Origin: Hippea maritima DSM 10411
Lineage (GTDB): Bacteria > Campylobacterota_A > Desulfurellia > Desulfurellales > Hippeaceae
DNA: 64,000 bases
NCBI RefSeq assembly: GCF_000194135.1
Contig: NC_015318.1
Location: 1,623,001-1,687,000, forward strand
Direction of reading: 5' to 3'
A model generated the notes under the pieces. It was not told where the DNA came from. It saw only the letters and a list, made by a program, of their open reading frames with translations, and did not search any database. The translations under genes and the position numbers were made by a program. Shown in pieces: positions 59,763 to 64,000 of the stretch (its first letter is position 1; the number at the start of each line of letters is the position of its first letter).

Positions 59763-60441
59763 TAATAGCAGAAGAAAAAAGAAAGTAAAGTACTGGATAT
59801 TCTCAATGGTTTTGTCCTATTCGAGGTACAGATACTATGAGCTTGTGGATAACCAAAGTATACCGACATTCATAAACTGCCATATCAATGCATTTGAATA
59901 TTTCTCTGGTGCACCAAAGGCTATAAAGATAGACAACCTAAAAAGCGGTGTATTGCATGTTAACTTCTATGAGCCTGAAATTCAGCATGAATATGCAAGG
60001 ATGCTTGAGTATTACAACTCCTCTGCTGTTGCCTGTAGGGTGAGAAAACCAAATGAGAAGGGCAAGGTAGAATCCAGCATAAAATACATAAAGAACAACT
60101 TTCTAAAAAGCATAAGAGCGGAAGGAATAGAAGACATAGACACAGTCAAAGAGAAGCTTTTATTCTGGCAGGACAACATCTGTAATGCAAAGCTACACGG
60201 CACAACAAGAAAAATACCGAAGGATGAGTTTCTCAATGTAGAAAAGGAAAAACTCAACAGATTGCCAGATAGAAGATATGAGACCTACGATATTGCAAAA
60301 AGAACTGTAAACACCTACTCCCACATCTATTACAGGTACAACTACTACTCTGTGCCTGAAAAATACATATCAGAAAAGCTCAATATTAGGTCAAATGGAA
60401 AGATAATGGAGATCTATGATTCATCGTTCAACCTAATAGCC
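59746..60441 (+). pseudogene. istA: IS21 IstA ORF B, truncated by IS256
   Basis: First 232 codons of ORF B, with the second Asp and the Glu retained, ending SSFNLIA at the IS256 boundary; the frame continues into IS256 sequence to 60588 as nonsense. Loses the C-terminal DNA-binding region. Confidence 0.85.
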
Positions 60442-61820
60442 GAGACATCCCCTAATTTTTGTGTCTCTCTCATCATACCAAATCCCTCCTCACTCTTCAA
60501 CTCCCTTCCCAAACTTAGCAACAAACATCTGATTCAGTTCATATCTTTTAGCCTTAATCAGAGGATTAACATTCCAGGTTTTGTGTAATTTATCTGTTGC
60601 AATGAAAAGGGCAACATTTAGGATATCCATGGACTGGAAGAACCCTCCTTTCTTTAGCCTTTGTTTTTCAAAGGATGAATGTACAGATTCAACAGTGTTT
60701 GTTGAATTGATGTACTTTCTTATTACCTCAGGGTACTTTAAGAAGGCAAGGAGTTCTTCTTTTCTTGAGTCTAAATATTTGGTGTAGGTCTTGTATTGGT
60801 CTTTGAATCTGTCAATTATCTCTGTTTTGAAAATCTCTATCCCTTTTTCAAAGGTATCACAGGAGTATTTAATCTCCTTGAGCTTTTTGTTCACATATGA
60901 GGCATCCTCCTTTTTCATATGCTTGTATACGTTTCTTGATGCATGAACTGTGCATTTCTGAATATCCGAGTAAGGAAAGAAGGCTCTTATTGCCTCTGAG
61001 ATTCCGTTGAAATCATCACAGATGAACATTAAGACCCTTTTCATTCCCCTGTTGATTAAATCCTGGAATACTTCCATCCAGGTGGATCTGTTCTCACTAC
61101 CAAAGAATGAGTAATATCCAAGGAGTGTTTTTTGAGCATTTGTGTCTATCCCTACAACAGTGTAAACGACAGCTCTCTTTACCCTTTTATCCTTTTCATC
61201 CTTTACCATACAGTGATAGGCGTCTATGTATAGAAAATAGTAGTTTTCCTGAAGTTCTTTGGATTTAAATTCAAGCATCTGTGTCTTTATGTATTCAAAT
61301 ATCTCATCGTATGCTTTTTCACTAAAATCCAGTCCTCTCAATTTCATCTTGTGCACGATTTCCTGTTTTGAGTCTCCATTGATTAGGAAGGAGAAGATTA
61401 AATCCTCAAAGCTTTCATCATACCTTTGATATTTGGGAGGGAGAAGATGAGAGCGGAAGTTTCCGCTCCTTGTTCTTGGGACATCCAAATTCAGTTTACC
61501 AAGGCCTGTGTTTAGGCTCCTTTTGTAGGTTCCATTGCCTTTGTCTTCTGGGTTCTCAAGTAAGTACTCGTATCTTTCCTTACCCATTATCTCAATAAGT
61601 AGTCCTTCCATTAGGGTGGCCAGTTTATTCTTTCCGTATTCATCCAACTCCTTTACTACATCCATATCCATGTTTGAGATTATCTCCTTAAGCATCTTTC
61701 TGTTCATCTCTTAAAGCTCCTCCATACTTAGCCTAATTTCAGAGTTCATTAGAACAGTTCATTAAACCCCACTCCATTTTAGTAGGTTTGTGGGGGAGAC
61801 ACAAAAATATTTTAAGTCCC
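60442..61820 (-). mobile_element. IS256-family element
   Basis: About 1379 bp. Imperfect terminal inverted repeats: GAGACATCCCC...TTTTTGTGTCTC on the left, and the right end reversed GGGACTTAAAA...TTTTTGTGTCTC. Carries one mutator-type transposase. The flanks are truncated IS21 (left) and truncated IS1634 (right); no 8-9 bp duplication is visible, so adjacent DNA was deleted or recombined. Confidence 0.85.
60490..61707 (-). CDS. IS256-family (mutator) transposase
   Basis: 405 residues, full length. TYKRSLNTGLGKLNLDVPRT (N-terminal domain), catalytic Asp in YYFLYIDAYHCMVKDE, second Asp in FICDDFNGISEAI, the CxxH-type QKCTVHASRNVYKHM, and Glu in NSTNTVESVHSSFEKQRLKK. GGAGGAG precedes ATG 61707. 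Copy-out transposition with a circular intermediate is known for this family. Looks functional. Confidence 0.95.
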   Translation of the reverse strand: MNRKMLKEIISNMDMDVVKELDEYGKNKLATLMEGLLIEIMGKERYEYLLENPEDKGNGTYKRSLNTGLGKLNLDVPRTRSGNFRSHLLPPKYQRYDESFEDLIFSFLINGDSKQEIVHKMKLRGLDFSEKAYDEIFEYIKTQMLEFKSKELQENYYFLYIDAYHCMVKDEKDKRVKRAVVYTVVGIDTNAQKTLLGYYSFFGSENRSTWMEVFQDLINRGMKRVLMFICDDFNGISEAIRAFFPYSDIQKCTVHASRNVYKHMKKEDASYVNKKLKEIKYSCDTFEKGIEIFKTEIIDRFKDQYKTYTKYLDSRKEELLAFLKYPEVIRKYINSTNTVESVHSSFEKQRLKKGGFFQSMDILNVALFIATDKLHKTWNVNPLIKAKRYELNQMFVAKFGKGVEE

Positions 61821-63387
61821 GCAACTCTACCTAACTCCTCTCTTCTTCAAAGACAAACCACTAAAGAGATTATTCGGAAGGGATGTTGACTTCCCTTGGT
61901 TCAACGATGATGCACTTGGTAGAACATTAGATAAGCTCTTTGAATACGGCGTAAGTGAACTGTATGAAAAGATAGCAAGCAGGGCACTCAAAATACTGAA
62001 CCTTACACCCTCTACCATACACTTAGACAGCGCAAGCTTTCATCTTGACGGTAAGTATCCAAACCAAAAGACGAAAGAAGAAAAAGAAAAAGAAAAAGGA
62101 AAAGTAAAAGAAAGAAATGGAAAAGAAGAAAAGGGAAATAACAGTGAAGGAAAATGGGGAAAAGGAGGAAAAGAAGAAGAGTATGAGCCAACCCCAGTCT
62201 TTATCACCCAGGGATACAGCAGAGACCACCATCCAGAGCTCAATCAGGTGGTTTTAAATCTTATAGTAGAACACAAAGCAGGCATTCCCATATGGATGAA
62301 GCCTGCAGATGGTAATCAAGTAGATACACAGGCATTTGCCAATATAGTAAAGGAGCATATTAACTCTTTAAAGAATGCTAATAATACAAAGACAAAGGTG
62401 ATAGCCGATGCAGCCCTCTTTAGTTCTAAAACAATGGAAGAGTTTAAGAAAAACAACATGCTTTTCATCTCAAGGGTTCCATCGAAACTAAAACAGGCAA
62501 AAGAGATACTCAAAAACCACAATGAAGAGGAATTTATTCAGCTTGATGAGAACTATCAGGCTATCCAGTACACAGTAGATTATGAAGGAATGAAACAACA
62601 GTGGGTTTTATACAAAAGCAGTTATGCTAAATCAAGAGGGGACAAAACGATAAAGAAAGAGTATCAAGAAAAAGAAAAACAGGAAACAAAACTCATTGAG
62701 AAATTACAAAAGAGAGCATTTTTCTGTGAAGCTGATGCAAGAAAAGCATTTGAAGAAAAAACAAAGAAGTTAGAATGCATAATGATATCAGAGGCTAAAC
62801 TCATATCAAAGCCCAAATACAAAACAAGAGGACGACCAAAACCAAATGCTAAACCAGACCACTATGAATACTACTGGATTATAGAGACCAAGCCAAATGA
62901 AGAATACCTAAAACAAAAACAGAACCAAAAGAGTGGCCTTTTTATCCTTGCAACCAATGATATGACACTGTCTGCCAAGGAACTGCTTGATGAGTATAAA
63001 TCTCAACAGAGAATAGAAAGGGGCTTTAGGTTCTTAAAATCACCAGAGTTTTTAAGCGATGCCATGTTTCTAAAGAACCCAAAACGCATTGAAGCAATGC
63101 TTATGATAATGACACTCTCTTTGCTTGTCTATTCTGCCTTGGAATACAGAATAAGAAGTGAGCTTAAAAATCAAAACAAATCCTTTCCCAATCAACTTGG
63201 CAAACCCATTCAGAATCCCACTGCAAGATGGGTGTTTGAGAACTTCTTTGCTATACATCTACTCTTACTTAATGGGCAAGAGCAGATTGTTGGGTTGGAA
63301 AACAAGCATAGGCTGATATTGGAACTATTGGGTAGTAATTATATGGGGTTTTATGGTATAAATGGAGAAAGAGGTGCGGAATGAGGG
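61821..63387 (+). mobile_element. IS1634-type element, copy 4, right part
   Basis: Continuous match to copy 2 from inside codon 63 of the transposase to the right terminus (GGTGCGGAATGAGGG, ending 63387). The left end was removed at the IS256 junction. Shares DFPWFN and DSASF variants with copy 3. Opposite orientation to copy 3 across the polysaccharide cluster. Confidence 0.9.
61822..63384 (+). pseudogene. IS1634-family transposase, N-terminally truncated
   Basis: Open from the IS256 boundary (QLYLTPLFFKDKPLKRLFGR) to the native stop; about 520 codons. All three catalytic acidic residues are present, but the start and most of the DUF4277-like domain are gone. A GTG at 62248 is merely an internal codon. 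NQVDTQ replaces NKIDTQ. Confidence 0.9.
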
Positions 63388-63458
63388 ATAATCTTAATAA
63401 CTATCAATTACCATTAATAACATTCACTCTAAATCAAAATTTTTTTAAAATTAGTATT

Positions 63459-63986
63459 CTATTTTTTCTTTTTTATAGTATGTTTAAATTTTAATACTGC
63501 AAAATTAAGTTCAATAGTCGTTTCAGTTTCATTTGTTTGTAATTCATCATCTATAATTTCAGATATAATTTCTCCAGATTTCTTAACAAGTTCTCTCTGT
63601 TTTTGCTTGTCTGTTATTGTAGAAAGAGCTTTTATATTTCTGGTTAAGTTTCTTATTTTGGTAAAAGTTTCAATTATGGCAATTGTAGCTTCTGTCGCTC
63701 TTTTGCTTTTTAAAATAGTTGCAAGCATATAAAGCCCTTTTTCGGTAAAAGCTTTAGGGACATAAGGGGAAAACTTCAATTGAAAAAGGTGGTCGAAATT
63801 TTCGACCACATACTTCTTTTCTTCTTCCGTAAGTTCTATAATATATCCTTTAGGAAATTTTTCGGGATTATTTTTTACAGCTTCGTTAACTCTCTTAGTC
63901 TCTACTCCATAAATTTTAGCAACATCGCTATCAAGTAAGACCTTCTGCCCTCTAATTTCAATAATTAAATCTTCAAATTCTTCCAT
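63459..63986 (-). CDS. ORF6N-domain DNA-binding protein
   Basis: 175 residues. The N-terminal ORF6N (KilA-N-related) domain is clear: LIIEIRGQKVLLDSDVAKIY, GVETKRVNEAVKNNPEKFP, GYIIELTEEEK, PKAFTEKGLYMLATILKSKR. The C-terminal half is helical with a Lys-rich end. Such proteins are common in phages and mobile islands and in epsilonproteobacteria-like genomes; function is not established, and DNA binding is inferred from the domain. It borders the second IS nest and may be part of accessory DNA. Very AT-rich, like the 43-58 kb cluster. Confidence 0.85.
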   Translation of the reverse strand: MEEFEDLIIEIRGQKVLLDSDVAKIYGVETKRVNEAVKNNPEKFPKGYIIELTEEEKKYVVENFDHLFQLKFSPYVPKAFTEKGLYMLATILKSKRATEATIAIIETFTKIRNLTRNIKALSTITDKQKQRELVKKSGEIISEIIDDELQTNETETTIELNFAVLKFKHTIKKKK

Positions 63987-64000
63987 TTTGATAATTTTCA

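Larger units (their letters stand above)
59276..60441 (+). mobile_element. IS21-type element (type I), copy 3, left part
   Basis: Matches copies 1 and 2 from TGCTAAAG up to 60441, then is cut by the IS256 element. The right 1.27 kb, including the end of istA and all of istB, is missing. Same + orientation as copy 2, on the opposite side of the 43-58 kb cluster. Confidence 0.9.

Overview
The window is AT-rich bacterial chromosome. A housekeeping backbone at about 10.5-36.7 kb (rpsO-pnp, purA-hisZ, pyrG-holA, aroQ, HIT protein, proline catabolism, a chemoreceptor) is set between two surface-polysaccharide regions and thick layers of insertion sequences. The protein style suggests a (moderately) thermophilic Desulfurella/Hippea-like or Campylobacterota-related bacterium. 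That placement is inference only: there is no rRNA here. No tRNA, CRISPR array, phage module or replication origin was seen.

Layout. 1-7.1 kb: a DUF1703-type nuclease gene entering from outside, then a tightly overlapping + strand run of two glycosyltransferases, a capsule-type protein, UDP-glucuronate decarboxylase and a DUF354 protein. 7.1-10.4 kb: remnants of a second DUF1703 gene split around a truncated IS1634-type element and a complete IS21-type element. 10.5-16.5 kb: SpsF-like cytidylyltransferase, two envelope proteins and a chemoreceptor broken by a homopolymer frameshift. 16.7-18.7 kb: an intact IS1634-type element bounded by a 48-51 bp direct repeat. 18.8-36.7 kb: backbone, including a serine-palmitoyltransferase-like gene next to a GNAT-family gene, which together may make (dihydro)ceramide.

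36.7-43.1 kb is an IS nest: a truncated transposase, a second IS21 type with an amber codon in istA, and an IS1634 copy split by IS21 with a clean 7-bp duplication. 43.2-58.0 kb is a minus-strand, very AT-rich polysaccharide cluster (dTDP-rhamnose rfbA/C/D/B, flippase, polymerase-like protein, four glycosyltransferases, GDP-heptose genes hddA/gmhA/hddC/gmhB). It is interrupted by an IS3 element and cut at its upstream end within ugd. 58.0-63.4 kb is a second IS nest: a RAYT transposase bounded by 28-bp inverted repeats, remnants of a third IS21 type, a truncated IS21 copy, IS256 and a truncated IS1634 copy. An ORF6N-domain gene follows.

How it fits together. The two sugar regions supply nucleotide sugars (UDP-xylose type; dTDP-rhamnose; GDP-D-glycero-D-manno-heptose), transferases and export/polymerisation for a surface glycan. 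The 43-58 kb cluster is bracketed by copies of the same IS families and differs in composition from the backbone, which suggests acquisition as an island. Several genes in and around it are now broken, so the window records both acquisition and decay.
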